Origin: Phoenix dactylifera
Taxonomy: Eukaryota; Streptophyta; Magnoliopsida; Arecales; Arecaceae
DNA length: 64,000 nucleotides
NCBI RefSeq assembly: GCF_009389715.1
Contig: NC_052394.1
Location: forward strand, 22,322,899-22,386,898
Reading direction: 5' to 3'
In this document: one piece after another, positions 33,801 through 49,660 of the stretch
Layout: each line of letters opens with the position of its first letter
How positions within the stretch are numbered: the first letter of the stretch is position 1
Notes under the pieces: model-generated
Seen by the model: the letters and a program-made list of their open reading frames with translations, nothing else
The model's database searches: none
Told to the model about the DNA's origin: nothing
Position numbers and translations under genes: made by a program

Positions 33801-36336
33801 CTGTGAGAGTGTGATGCTTCAAGGCAAGTGAATATTTATTGGGAATACACTAGTGTTTAAGAACGGCATGACTATGCAGGCCCATATAAGTGTATGTTTA
33901 GTCCTATATTCGTTATTCACCGAGAAGATCTTAAGTACTTATACAGGACTGAAAAACTCAAAAAATACCTTCTGATTAAACTTTTTGGATGAGATCATGA
34001 ATTGTTGGAAATACTATCAGAGCGGACCCGACCTATAGCCCATATGGACTAGAGGACACTGCAGTACGGGCTACTTGAGGCTGACCACGGGCCGATCGTG
34101 ATGCTTGTGATTAGATTTGGATGAATTTGGATTTTTTGCCTGACGAGGATGTCAGAACTTAATAAGAAAAATATGTGAGAATTTTTACAGGCACGTATTT
34201 AGTGTTACATTGGTTATTTGCTGGAAAGATCTTGGATTGTTACAATAATATTGTGACTTGAATAGATGATAGAGTGCCAACTACCCTACTTGTAAGATCT
34301 CTCTGATGGTTGTAATAGAAACTTGGGATCAAACATAATTAGGTTCATTTGGATTTTAGGAGTTGGCTGTCTTGGGGTATCGGGCGGGGCTGCGCCCATC
34401 ATATGGCCCAAATTTGCACACAAATACTAATCCCAAACTGGATTCGTAATGGCACAAGATAAAGCGAATGAGTTAAGAATCAAAACCACATGGCAAGTCA
34501 GCTTAGGACATTCGATATACCATAAATAATTTATGAAACTACAGAGTATGCCTAGTATCAAACTTCTCCCGTTGACGAGATCAACATAAACAAGCCCTCT
34601 TAGCATAATTCACTGTATTTAGATCCATACATTTATCCACTCCATGATGAAAGCTGCAAAAATACTCGACAAAAGTTTTTAGCTTGTTCAAAATTCGATT
34701 TACTTGATAGCCAATTACAGAGATTTTTTTACAAAAAGAAAAAAGAAAAAGGAAAACCGCGCAAATGCATCACCAATCCATCCAGCAAATGAGCATAATC
34801 AGTCATGATATTTGCCCCCATTTGAACGTTTTCCTGATCAATATATGCATATTTTTCCCATCTACAGTTGTCAAACCTAAACCCAAGCATCCAATAGAAA
34901 GCTCCTGCAAAGTAATCAAAAAACAAAAGGACAATTGCCACATGTGGCAAAAAGAAGGAGAACGGTTTTTTGAAAGGAAAACGAAAAGCAAAGAGGTGAA
35001 AAGCTGTGCTCGAAGCTTATGCCGAGAAGATCCCCTCCATAGGAGCCTACAAAAGGCCCCCACACTCGCCACCAAGTCTCCATTTCTCCATACTATAACA
35101 TCTATTAAAGACTCTCCCCCTTTTGCTTACGTTGTTTGCTTGATGCTGATGTAGCTGGCAATTCTCATGCTAGGATAGTGTGAGCTGCCGATTCACTAAA
35201 AAAGAAAAAAAGAAAAAGACTCTCTCCCTTTACCAACGGACGCCCTCTTCCTCTCCTCTTGGATTTGGAGTCCCTTCTCGGACTCCCCCAGCAATGGCCT
35301 GAGCGACAATAATAACAGCCGGCGACGTCGCAGGTGGCGGTAAGGCGGCAATCGCTGCGGCCATGCAGGGCAACTTGGTAACTTTGGCAGCTCACCATCT
35401 CTTTGCTAAGGTGGCTATGGAATTATCTAAGCTCTAGAGTTTGAGGTCCCTTCTATAGTATAAACATGCATCCATGGGGAGATGTCCTTTATTTTTCTTT
35501 GATAATTGTGTTATTTTCTGCATGAAAGTTTTTGAGAACTGCCTTTTTTATGACTTGAGTCCTTTTCACGGGCTTTCTCTGAATAGAAGACATGTTGCCT
35601 CTCTTAGGCCTTGGCTTTTGTGGCCTAACTTTCACTCTTGTCATTGTTCAGCCAAGATAAGTCAAACATATCTCTGAATCCCAACACCACCCCACCCCAA
35701 CGCACACGGAAAGTTCGTCGACAGCGGTGCAAAAGGCCACTTCTTAATCACACCGTATTTAAGGAGTCCCCGTATCATAAGCCTTTTGGATTAGATAGAT
35801 TCCGTTGAGGCTATTGTATGGCTGTTGCAACATAATCTACATGCTGATTCAATCGAATACAGCTCAAACTGAAAAGGTTTTCAGCCTAAATCCGGGTTGA
35901 AACACATGCCGGATCAGAGAACCAGTATGTGAAACTGTTACGTTATTTGGGGGCATCTTGCAGGTAGAACTTCCAAAATGATAAACCACGGTACCGGGAC
36001 ATGGCTAAGCCAACAATAATTTTCACACATTCACCCAGCAAATTAACAGCTCCTGCTGTCTGAAACATTGCTTATGCCACGTTAACGAGCTTATACCGCA
36101 TGCTTGATAAAAAGTTCCCTTGGCAAATAGGAATAAAAGAAGCACTCTCTGAGAAGCGAAAAGAAATAGCCACCCTCTTAAGAGTGAAAACAATTCGCAC
36201 CCTCAGAAAAGTGATGGCTGTGCTGCGAGGCAAAAGGTACATCCATCGGTAACGGTAAATTAAAAGTTCAGGATTAAAATGATTCACCATCAGCTGTGCT
36301 TAAAATGAAATGAGACCTCCCAAGAGTTCCACAGCG
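30890..36336. other. Intergenic DNA, no gene seen
   Basis: About 5.4 kb with no supported exon chain. Short frames here lack domains. It contains a repeat with two related blocks near 33.9 and 34.2 kb, a GT/GA microsatellite near 31527-31560 and A/T homopolymers. Confidence 0.55.
33883..34245. repeat. Unclassified dispersed repeat with two related blocks
   Basis: Blocks at 33883-33935 and 34186-34240 share GT(A/G)TTTAGTCCTA-like sequence followed by a GAAGATCTT-type box. A third relative lies at about 47703-47860. Similar TTTAGTCC(C)ACATCGG sequences occur in plant LTR-type repeats, so this may be a broken LTR-kin remnant. Classification is uncertain and no boundaries or terminal repeats could be fixed. 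Confidence 0.4.
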
Positions 36337-36353
36337 AACACCGAAACTGTTTT

Positions 36354-37153
36354 CTTACAGATGATACGACAGTGGTTGGCCAGTCCCGGAACATATCAGG
36401 AGGCCATCCGAGCGACTTGCACAGCCCATCAGATCTGGTTGGCAAAGAACGCTCGCACCTTCGGCGAGCGCAGGATGTCACCAAGGTTTGTTGCGGAGTC
36501 TGTTCGTGCACTGGCGATGGAGTCCAGACTTACCATCCCTTCAGATACACTCTTGATGGCTCGGGACACCTGGGGTTCCTTTTCTGCTCAAGCAGCTCCT
36601 CGGACGGTGTTTTTCACCTGGGAGCCCCCACCCCCGAGTTTCCTCAAGGTCAACTTTGACGGGTCGGTGTTGGATAGAGGTACGCTAGGCAGGGCAGGCT
36701 TCGTTATACGGGACCCTCAGTCCAGGGTAGTGGCAGCGAGCGGTTGCCGGTTGTTCGATATACAGTTCCAGGGGCGAAGTTGCGAGCTGCCTGGGCAGGT
36801 CTTCGCCATGCACAGCAGGTGCTGCAGGCTAGCTCGATCATCTTGAAGAGCGATTCGGCTACAGTTATTGGGTGGATCCGGTGGGGACCGAGTGGTGAGA
36901 GCACAAACCACCCTCTGATCCGGAACATTGGGATGATGGTGAGAGATGGCGCGGCCTTTGAGGCCAAGCATGTATTCAGAGAGGCCAACAAGACTGGATG
37001 GCTGCATACGAGGCACACCACTCAGGATACGCCCTATGAACAGGTGAGAGGAAGCCACCATTGGCACTACGTGAGATTGTGTATTTTGATTTTTTTGGAT
37101 GTATTCAGACACGCGTTGTCTGAAGAACCCGTTTAAGCAAAAAAAAAAAAAAA
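36354..37153 (+). mobile_element. 5'-truncated LINE copy (RNase H, poly-A tail)
   Basis: About 800 bp of the 3' end of a LINE. It encodes the linker (FLKVNFDGSVLDRGTLGRAG) and RNase H domain (LRAAWAGLRHAQQVLQAS, SDSATVIGWI, FEAKHVFREANKTGW), with one frame shift near 36780. It ends in a poly-A run at about 37140-37153. A 17-bp target-site duplication with one mismatch flanks it: AACACCGAAACTGTTTT at 36337-36353 and AACACCGAAACCGTTTT at 37154-37170. The usual acidic residue in the (A)ELRA motif is lysine here (AKLRA), suggesting a dead RNase H. The good duplication and intact tail point to a fairly recent insertion. Confidence 0.9.
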
Positions 37154-37170
37154 AACACCGAAACCGTTTT

Positions 37171-37716
37171 AGCCCACAGCAAGGCTACGGCAAAGCAAAC
37201 ATGATAGCTACTGGCTTTTCAACACTCCAGACAAAGGCCAGACGCAGAAAGGCACATAACATACGTCCTTCCAATTGCACCACATACACCAAAACGCTAG
37301 TCCCTCGCTCATCCAGACGACGGCAATGCAATGATCCAGTTTGCAAGGGCAGCATTTCTTGGTTTGCCAAATTAGTGATTCTTATGGTTGATATCAGGTT
37401 TTCCAAATAAATTTTAGCACAGAAAGCATAAATGTAATCTTGCAACTTCCCCTTTTCTATAAAAGGCCACGAGTTCCGATGACAAATATACAACAAACGA
37501 TACCGAAAACCCAACTGAAAACTGAAACCCCTGTGGATTGTGAGAGAGAAATTGTAGCGAACAAACTAGTCAAGGAGATGTCAAGAGTGCGTCTTCAAAA
37601 TAACAGTCTTACAAATTCTTACTGCATTCAATATCAAAATTAAACCTCAGAAAACCAAAAGAGCATAGTTTCCAAAATTCCTTTAAAATCCTTAAAAGGA
37701 AAAAATCAAACGACAT
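37171..37716. other. Downstream region of S15a
   Basis: No gene is supported. The part nearest 37717 should be the 3' UTR of the minus-strand S15a gene. Confidence 0.5.
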
Positions 37717-41555
<3,839 letters not shown>

Positions 41556-41760
41556 CTTCGGGAAGCAGAGCGCCGCGAGGAGAGAGCCGCCGGAAACTAA
41601 ACCCTAGCCCGGAAAGGAATAGAATGAGAGCGAGAGGAAAGGATGGGGCGCCGATGGGGTCTTTAAGGGAGGAGGGTATGATGCGATTTAAGTAGCTCCT
41701 TATCACCGTGCTCTAGGGCTACTCGTGGGCCGTTGTGGGCCCAGTCACGGTTAGTCGAGC
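41556..41760 (-). promoter_or_regulatory. S15a leader exon and promoter: telo-box and site II motifs
   Basis: AAACCCTAG (telo-box core, + strand) lies at 41599-41607 in the leader region. Two TGGGCC motifs (site II elements) lie at 41726-41731 and 41736-41742. Telo-boxes with TGGGCY site II elements are the established promoter pair of plant ribosomal-protein genes, linking expression to dividing cells through TCP-type factors. Confidence 0.7.
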
Positions 41761-43749
41761 TAGACTTCGATTTAAGCCCAAGCCTTTCCGGACCGACTCT
41801 AGGGTGTGGCTATAAGCTATAAGTGGGCCGGACCATCTAAATTCCAGCCTATAACCTTCTGAAAGCTGAAGGAGCTTCAGACCAAATGAAAAAATATGCT
41901 GAAAAGCTGAGGCCATGCTTGATTCCTTAACAAATTTAAAAGGAGTCTACGTTTTCAGCTATGTTCCTGTTTCTTCAGCCAAACAATTTTTTGATCATCT
42001 AGTTGAAATCTCATTGATGGGAGGTAATTTTGGAATTCTTATCGAAAAAAGAAAAGCATCTTTTAGATGCTCAGTTTTAACCTCATCAAACTGTTGTTGG
42101 AGAGGAGGTTCGAATAATTTCACTTAGTCTTGTACAAAAAGAAAAAAGAAACACTTAGTTAGCAAAGGGTAGATGCCTTTAATGACTAAAATATATATTC
42201 AAAACAAAGCTTTTTTCATGAACAGCTTCATTACAAGTGTGGCACACATGTTGTCAATGATTTTAGGGTGCGCAAAAAAGTGTGGCACATATGCATCTAA
42301 ATTAGACATGGTTGGATTGTATGTGTGGGTAATTAAGGGTTTGCAAGGCAAAAGAAATGATTAGACGTAAAAAGATTGAAGAGAGAATAGATGATTATTA
42401 ATTGAAAAGGTTGCTATCAAGAAAGAGTGATAATGTACTTGTTTACTTCCGTCGAAAAAAAATGATATACATGCTTGCATATTTATGTAGTGACATATTA
42501 TAAGTTTGTACCAAGGTAACTATCAAATTCTTCAAAATGCATTGTCTTGCTTAGATAGCTATAAGTAAAGGTTTGTTTCTTGAAACATTGACAAGGGACT
42601 AATTCTTTTATTCTCCTCTTCATCTTTTGATCACTAAATCAAGATCATCCATCTGCTATCTAGATCGTCTCATCAAATCTTACTGAAGTTTAGAAACTAC
42701 TAAAAGACCTATTTGCATGTAATAAATTATGGTAGCTGAATCCCGAAGAAAGATAAAATGTATGCCAGCGCTCAAACTAAAAGAATCAAGTAAAACAAGC
42801 GAAAGCTTTCTTTCCATCCTAGCATATCTTTCTTTGACCGTCACACTTTATAACAAACACATCAAAAAATTCGAGAAAATATCACAAAAGAAAGAATTCA
42901 AGAATAAGATCTCCAATAATTCATGAAAACATAAGTGGATGGCGTACAAATCAATAAAATGATGCAACAAAAAATTGATAAATGCAGTCCTTAACTTTTA
43001 TCATGCATTTCAACCTTATGATGTAGATGTGCATGTGGAATTTATTAGACTACTCGTGGTGTTTAATGTCAAATTGCTTGCCCTTATAACTTGGCATGGT
43101 GCATTGTTCACGACAAATTATTTTTTTTTCATTTTTTTATAAAACAAACTCAAAGGGTGAGGAGCTGGGCAAATAAACCTTCTATAAAAATACTACTTCT
43201 CATCTAGGGCTAACCATGGTCCCGAGCCAAACTGGTTTCAAACCAGGTTTGCACCAGATCAAGATTATTTAGGTTAGGCTTTAACCTAAAAGTAGGGCCA
43301 AATAAACCTTCGGCTCGGCACATGCCGATGCTTGGCTCGGCCTAGGGTTGGCTCAAGGACCAAACTTAGAACCCGCACAATCTTTACCAAATATCATGGG
43401 ACAATCAGGCTGAAACTTTTGGATCAATTAGACCAGTTTAGATAGGGTTGAGCTTCTCTGCTCAAACAAATTTATTCGAGTTAAATCTGATTACGCTTTG
43501 GTTGCTAGTGCCGAGATACCCTTCCTGTTCCACCATTCCAAACGCCACTTTTCTCCCCGCTTAGAAGTTAGGAGACTAACTCTTGTGGGTAGCAGGGGGA
43601 TAGTGCAGTACAAAAAAGTCACGATTGTAGGTAGGTTGCGTGGCAGCACCAATCACCGCATCCTACCATTTCAAGCGGAAATTGAAAGGTCACTGAAGTT
43701 TTTTCCTTTTTTAAAAAAAAATTTTGAACAAAAACATTAGGACTGAAAT
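41761..43749. other. Intergenic DNA, no gene seen
   Basis: Only short open frames without domains. 43250-43460 is rich in GGCTCGG/TTGGCTC-like words of a kind common in decayed plant repeats. Confidence 0.5.
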
Positions 43750-44540
43750 CAAATATGTTACTGATCATATGCTAATATATTTATATCTATATTTATTTTA
43801 TTGGATATATATAAATACTAATACATATGTCAGTTAGATATAAAAATTTATATCTATATTTATTTTAAATAAATATAAATATAAATCGAATGCTAAAAAT
43901 ATAGATATAAATATGAATATAAATTAGATAATTAAATTTTATGGCCACAAAATTAAATATATTAATAAGTATATGATGAATCAAGTTAATGACATATTAA
44001 TATATTTATTTATTTATTTTATAAATTTTTAAGTGCTAAATAAAATTAAATATTATTATAAATGGAATCAAATAATCTAATACAAATTAAATAGTTATCT
44101 ATGTATATTTATATTTTTTTATATATAAATATAAATATTAGTTGCCAAGAACATATCTACATAAATCATATACTAGTATACCCATATTTGTTTTATTTGA
44201 TGTATATAAATATTGATACACATGCCAGTCAGATGTAAAAATTTATATCTATATTTATTTTAAATGGATATAAATACAAAATAGATACTGAAAGTATTGA
44301 TATAAATATGAATATAAATCGGATAATAAAATTTTATTGCTATAAAATTAAAAATATTAGTAAGTAGATGATGAATCAAATTAATAGCATATTAATATAA
44401 TTATTTATTTCACTTATAATTTCATAAATACTAAATAAAATTAAATAAAGTTATAATAAAATCTTCAAATACAAATTGTATGGTTATCTATCCATATATA
44501 TTATAGTCCCATGCTAAAATTTTTATTTAGGTACATGGAA
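43750..44540. repeat. AT-rich tandem duplication, period about 395 bp
   Basis: Two diverged copies of a very AT-rich unit. ATGTCAGTTAGATATAAAA at 43827 corresponds to ATGCCAGTCAGATGTAAAA at 44222, and the match continues through TTATATCTATATTTATTTTA and GATGATGAATCAA blocks. It ends about 220 bases before the gene starting at 44759. Low melting temperature and position could matter for that promoter. Confidence 0.85.
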
Positions 44541-44682
44541 GTAGATGCCGATAAAATTATATGATCGACGGCTCGTCGAGATAGCATCGCTGCGCGATAA
44601 AGGCACGTGCAAGTCACAAGCCACCAGATGACCAGACCCGTATCCGATTCCCAGTAAATCAGTCCTCCACTCCTCTCTCCCC

Positions 44683-44691
44683 AAACCCTAA
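44683..44691 (+). promoter_or_regulatory. Telo-box upstream of the acidic-protein gene
   Basis: AAACCCTAA lies 68-76 bases before the start codon, close to where transcription would begin. Telo-boxes at this place are typical of growth-associated plant genes. Confidence 0.55.
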
Positions 44692-44758
44692 CCACTCGTC
44701 GGATCCCCTTCCCTCCAATCCAATCCCGATACTGGGGAATCCTCGAAGCCAAATCCCA

Positions 44759-45421
44759 ATGGCGTGCAATCCCAGCGGCTCCTCCTCCTTCGATCACCTT
44801 CTCCTCCAAAGCCTCATGGGCCGCCTCCAGCTCCGCCCCCCGTACCTCGACACCAACTCCTTCCTCTCCCACAGCCTCGACGACTTCCTCCTCCGCGATG
44901 AGCTCCCCTCCGACGACGAAGACGACGAGGAGGAGGAGGACGGCGAGCTCACCGCCTTCTCTGGGGACGGTGCCAGGCACCGGCGCCACATCGGCAAGGA
45001 GGAGGCCCGATTGGAGAAGGAAATCATCAAAATTGTCCACTCTGGCAATGCCAAGGAGAAGCTCAAGGCTAATTCCGGCCAATCCGTGTCCATCGGGGAC
45101 CACGACATCTGCATCGGGGCCCACGAGGAGCCGGGATCCGAGTACCGGGTCTGGGAGTGGCACGGCCACATCATGCTGTTTGACGAGGAGAACGGGTACT
45201 CGGCCGAATACATCTATGGGAATTACTTCGAGCGGCTGCCGGACAAGAAGGGAGGAAGGAAGGATGAAGAGGAGGAGGACGACGAGGAGGGGACGAAGGT
45301 CAAGGCTGGAGCAAATTCTGGACTACGAGATCTGATCGGGGATTCGAAGGATCCCGTTGGGAATGGGGAAGGGAGGGTGCTCCACCGGAACTCTCGGAAT
45401 TCTGGGACGGCGGCGAGGTAA
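44759..45421 (+). CDS. Acidic plant protein of unknown function, intronless
   Basis: A 220-aa open frame with strong GC bias and monocot-style codon use; the family is not one I can name. The N-terminal part (18-46) has a LMGRLQLRPPYL stretch and a leucine-rich SLDDFLL segment. An acidic run follows at 52-63 (DDEDDEEEEDGE). A middle block with KEEARLEKEIIKIVHSG (80-96), then VSIGDHDICIG and EYRVWEWHGHIMLFDEENGYSAEYIYGNYFERL (129-160), looks like the conserved folded core. A second acidic run (169-177) and a low-complexity tail complete it. No signal peptide or membrane segment is seen. The ATG lies about 70 bases after an AAACCCTAA telo-box (44683-44691), which suggests a housekeeping, growth-linked promoter. 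The unusually aromatic core suggests a real protein rather than a chance frame. Confidence 0.8.
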   Translation: MACNPSGSSSFDHLLLQSLMGRLQLRPPYLDTNSFLSHSLDDFLLRDELPSDDEDDEEEEDGELTAFSGDGARHRRHIGKEEARLEKEIIKIVHSGNAKEKLKANSGQSVSIGDHDICIGAHEEPGSEYRVWEWHGHIMLFDEENGYSAEYIYGNYFERLPDKKGGRKDEEEEDDEEGTKVKAGANSGLRDLIGDSKDPVGNGEGRVLHRNSRNSGTAAR

Positions 45422-48420
45422 TGGACGAGGGTGATATCTGTTACCGAGGAGATGGAATTTGTCAAGAATGTATACAGTCATCCACAGTTTTTGCATCCAG
45501 ATGTTATTCCGTATCGGTGACCCACTAAACTTATCCCATATCTTGGATGCTCTGTGTTTGTAATATTATAATCTGGATTTAGAAGTTACTCTCATGGTTT
45601 TAATAGTGAATATTTGTGATTTGTGTTTATTTGTGCTTTGTTGGTTTTGCATTCTTGATCCATGCGAATTTTCATTCAAAGTTATTGGGCAAATTAAATG
45701 AGTTTATAATCTTATGGCTGGATAATCCATGTTAATTTGGGTCTGATGGTGATGTTTCATACTCTGGCTGTTACATTATACAGTGTTCTGCTTTTTAGTT
45801 TGTCTTAAAACATGGCATGGAGTTTTGGACATGAAGTCTTTTTCAGTACGTCAACAGACAGAGGTGGACCGCAATGGAGTCCTCATGAATTTTGAATTAG
45901 CCCGTGTTTACAAGGGGCAGCATTCTTACTACAGATTATGTAAATGCCATGGAGCAACCAATACCATCTCCAAATTGATAGATAGATGTATGCAATGAAG
46001 TTCTGTGAAACATTATTCATGCAAGAGAGTAAATATTGACGCTGCTGTGATAGTTCTCAGACCTGGAGTAGTTGATACCTGATGCATTTAAAGTATTATA
46101 TTATTGTTGAAGGTTGAATCTAAAAATTCCATACTTTTAGAACTTTTATTGACCAATTAGTGTTAGGACATCCCTGCGCAAAATCATGCAATAATTTTGT
46201 GTGCCCATTTGGAAACTTACCTTGGTGATTTACATTCTGAAGCCCAAAGACAAGGAAAATAGAATATGTTGGAATTGCAAAAGTGGACAAATATGCCACA
46301 GTTTTATATTTATTTTGTTGTGTTACTAATAGAATCTGGTTTCAAAATAAACTCATGAAACAAGCATATCATTCACTAGGCAAAAGAAATGCATGAATAT
46401 CAAATACTCTTTGTGTGCAGATTTTCTGCATTTGAAATAGTTAGACATGGCAGAAGTTGGAGGTTGTCATATTTATTTGTACACTGCAAGATTCTTGGGA
46501 AAGTAAAGAAGCAGCCTGCTAGATTTTGCTACTGGTTAATTCCCTGTTTGTAGGTTTTGCTTGACAGTGTGGGATCTAATAGCTTTTGGAAAGTTTTATG
46601 TTGTATTTTCTTGGCCATGGGATATTTAATGCTTGCTACAGAAGCTTTCAAATTTATTAAGTTTTTTGTTTTAACATTATTTTAGAGTTATAATCTTTTA
46701 AAATTTCCAGTTGATTTGGTGGTAGTCAGCTCATTGAAAATTTCTTGAAGCACAGGCTTTTGTCGGAGTAATTCTAAGATCTTTAGGATAGACTCCAAAA
46801 TGATCATGAGATATTTATACATATAGATGTATTGAACTTCAGTTTTGGTACTTTTGGATTATGTACTGATTTTGAAAAGGAAAAGACTATATATCACTAA
46901 TTCCATGAAACAAAGATACCTTTTGGTTTAAACTGTTCTTTTAACCTTGTCTTTTTATATCTGCACCTTTCTGTTCAGATTCTCATGCAACGACGATCAC
47001 AAATGCATAATCATCCACCTACAACACCTGCACTCGTTAGCAAATTGTTAGAATCATGATATTTCTGACTGAACTCTGTTTCATCTCTGTTTGCCATAAA
47101 TTTTGCGATCCAAACTCTTATTTTACATGATTTTAGGATTCAATCTTCTAATCTTCGTTTCTAATTTGCTCCATAAATATCACCATCCACTTACATTTGC
47201 TATAGCATGGAAGAAGTTGATAGAGCTAGGAAATTTTGATACAACACTTTTTATTGTTTGCTAGTTCTTATCCTTGTTAGGAGAAGACCTTAAAGAGGAT
47301 ACATAAAATAGCTACTTCAACGATTTTGTACCTGGAAGACATTCCACCGTAACATCTTCACCTCCTGTTCCATATGCTTCACTATAAAGATTGACTGCCC
47401 TCTGCCGATCATCCAACTGTCAGTTCATCACCAAGTGCTGAAATTCTGAAACTCTTTTGGTAAGCTAATTGTTCTCAGTTTAAACAGGATAAGACCTCTC
47501 ATTCACTTAACCAGTTGACTTTGTTCTCTAGTCAAGGTTATTGGGAAATTTTTGTAGCTTTTTGCAAAACCTGGGGCCATGTTGACATTTTTGGGATGAT
47601 TGATGATCATGGCATACTGATTTTGTTGGTGATATTTGAGACATTGGATGTGAAAACCTTTTAACTGAGAAAATCTATGGATCATTTTATACATTTTAAG
47701 TCGAAGGATCCGTGCAAGCGTGTGTTTAGTCTTACATCAATTATGGGCTAAGTCAATTTTAAGTATTTATTTAGGGCTAAGGAATCTAAATAATATCTTC
47801 TGGCTAGTTTTTTTTGGTGAGGTTGTAGAAATTTTCTTAACAAATTTATCAGGTTGGGAAATTCAATGATGTATTCATGCACATATGATGTCAGATCTTC
47901 TTGCAAATCTATCTTTATTTTTATTTTCCTATGAGGTAGAAGACTTCCTTTATGGAGAGTGGCACCTTCTTTGTACTTTTCCTATTAATTCTTTGTCCAT
48001 TCTTCCATCCTTTTTCCTTTCCCCGGCAATGTCAGCAGGCAGTCAATAATTTTATTTAGAAGGATACTTTGGAAAGCATTGTGGAGTTGCTCGATAGCTG
48101 TATTGCCTTTGTTTGTGTAGTTGCAGTGTTGCCTTCCCCCCCTATCCTAGTTTTCTCTCCTAATTTTTACTAGGGGATTAATCAGTGCACGTGGATCCAT
48201 GCACATTATCTGATGTGTGAGAAATTGAGAGCATTGAGAGTGAACAAGTGTATGGATGTGGTGCATGGCCTGTACCAAAGTGAGTGCTTGATGAGTGAGA
48301 CCCATAGGAACGACTGATTGGATTGGGTGCATGCAAGGTTAATGTGGTGCATGCAATGTAAGGAATAATATTTTCTTTCATTCTCTTTGCATTTTTTTCT
48401 CTCTTGAATTCTATAGAGCC
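45422..48420. other. 3' UTR and intergenic DNA, no gene seen
   Basis: The first few hundred bases are probably the 3' UTR of the upstream gene. The remaining 2.5 kb shows no supported exon. A fragment at about 47703-47860 is related to the repeat at 33.9-34.2 kb. Confidence 0.5.
47703..47860. repeat. Third copy of the 33.9-kb dispersed repeat
   Basis: Shares the GTGTTTAGTCTTACAT block and the following AATATCTTCTGGCTAG-like segment with the copy at 33883-34000. Probably a broken LTR-kin remnant; boundaries are uncertain. Confidence 0.4.
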
Positions 48421-49660
48421 TTTTTTTTTTTTTTTTTTTGCGCTAAAACAGGCATTTCATATATCACGAGTACGAATACATCCAATAGAATCGGAAAACA
48501 AAAGGTCTCGAAGTGCTCTGGGCATCTCTCTCCTCAGTCCATAGGGTACCTTCTGAGTGGCTCGCAACATATGCCGCTATCTAGTCGGTCGCCCCATTGG
48601 CCTCACGATATATATGCATGGCCTGAAATGTGACATTCTCCCTTGCTATCTCCCAAATGTCGCGGAACAGGAGGTGAACTCCTCTATAACTGCTCGAGCC
48701 CTTTTGGACCCAGCTGATCACCGTGGCCGAATCTCCCTCCAGTAGAACTGAACTCGCCTGAAGCACTCGCCGCGCGTAACACATACCCATCCAGGCCACC
48801 AGCATCTCTGCCCCAGGAACCGAGATGTCGAAGATGTGACAACATCCGCTACCACCGCACCAAAACTCGGCCTCCTGATGACGAATCCAGCCCCACCTCT
48901 CCTACCTCCATCCAAGACTAAGCCATCAAAATTGACCTTGAGAAAACTCGAATGTGGGGGCTCCTAGGTAAAGAATACCCTATGTGGAGTAGCCGAAGCA
49001 GTATGGGGGCCCCAGATATCCCGAGCCATCAAAGGTCTATGAGCTAGATCTGTATGTATGATCTCTGCTGCCTGAACTCGAACCCGCTCTATCAAGAACC
49101 GCGGTGATGGGCTGCCCTTGCCAAAAGCTCGGGCGTTCCTGGCCAGTCATACCTGATAAGTTGTACAAGATGCTCGAATAGCCATGTTGCGCATCTGAGA
49201 GATACCAGCCCATCACCGAACCTTCTCCAAAAAGCAATCCCTCCGACACCAAGCGTCCCCGGGGATCCCAGTCAAACTCTAAGCACCCCACGTCGACACG
49301 CACTGGAAGAGCACATGATCCACCGACTCGTCCACCCGACAATCCGGGCTTAGGGGGAAAAACTCACTCCTCGTGTACTCAACACTGAACACGTCAGCGG
49401 ACGCTCCCAAGTCACCTTTCAGATGAAGAGAGCAACCTTCTGGTGTAGCCCAAACCCCCACATCCAGCCACAATCTAAGCCCGGTTCTAACACTTACTGA
49501 AGAGCTCGGAAAACATCATCGGCTCCGACACTCACTCTGCAAGTAGTGCTCCAAACGCTAACATCTGCACCTGCAGATTCCGAAATGGGGAGCGCCTAAA
49601 GTTGTCCACCTCAGTTAATACTGAAATCAAGGAGGTCGGTCTAAGCTCAAGTCAAAATAT
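48421..49660 (-). mobile_element. 5'-truncated LINE, 3' end with tail
   Basis: On the minus strand, starting at about 49500, pieces of a reverse-transcriptase zinc-binding domain (CRVDESVDHVLFQC) are followed by the linker (GRRGGAGFVIR) and an RNase H domain (ARRVLQASSVLLEGDSATVISW, VTFQAMHIYREANGATD). It ends in a 20-base T run on the + strand (48421-48440), which is the poly-A tail. Several stops and frame changes show it is dead. It belongs to the same family as the copies at 20.1, 30.5 and 36.4 kb. The 5' limit is approximate and no target-site duplication was found. Confidence 0.82.

Noticed and set aside
44501-45169. 222-codon minus-strand frame overlapping the acidic-protein gene
   Set aside because: It is antisense to a GC-rich coding sequence with better protein character, its composition mirrors the complementary acidic codons, and it runs into the AT-rich repeat.
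45783-45998. 71-codon frame downstream of the acidic-protein gene
   Set aside because: No recognisable domain, AT-rich codon use unlike the upstream gene, and no supporting splice structure.
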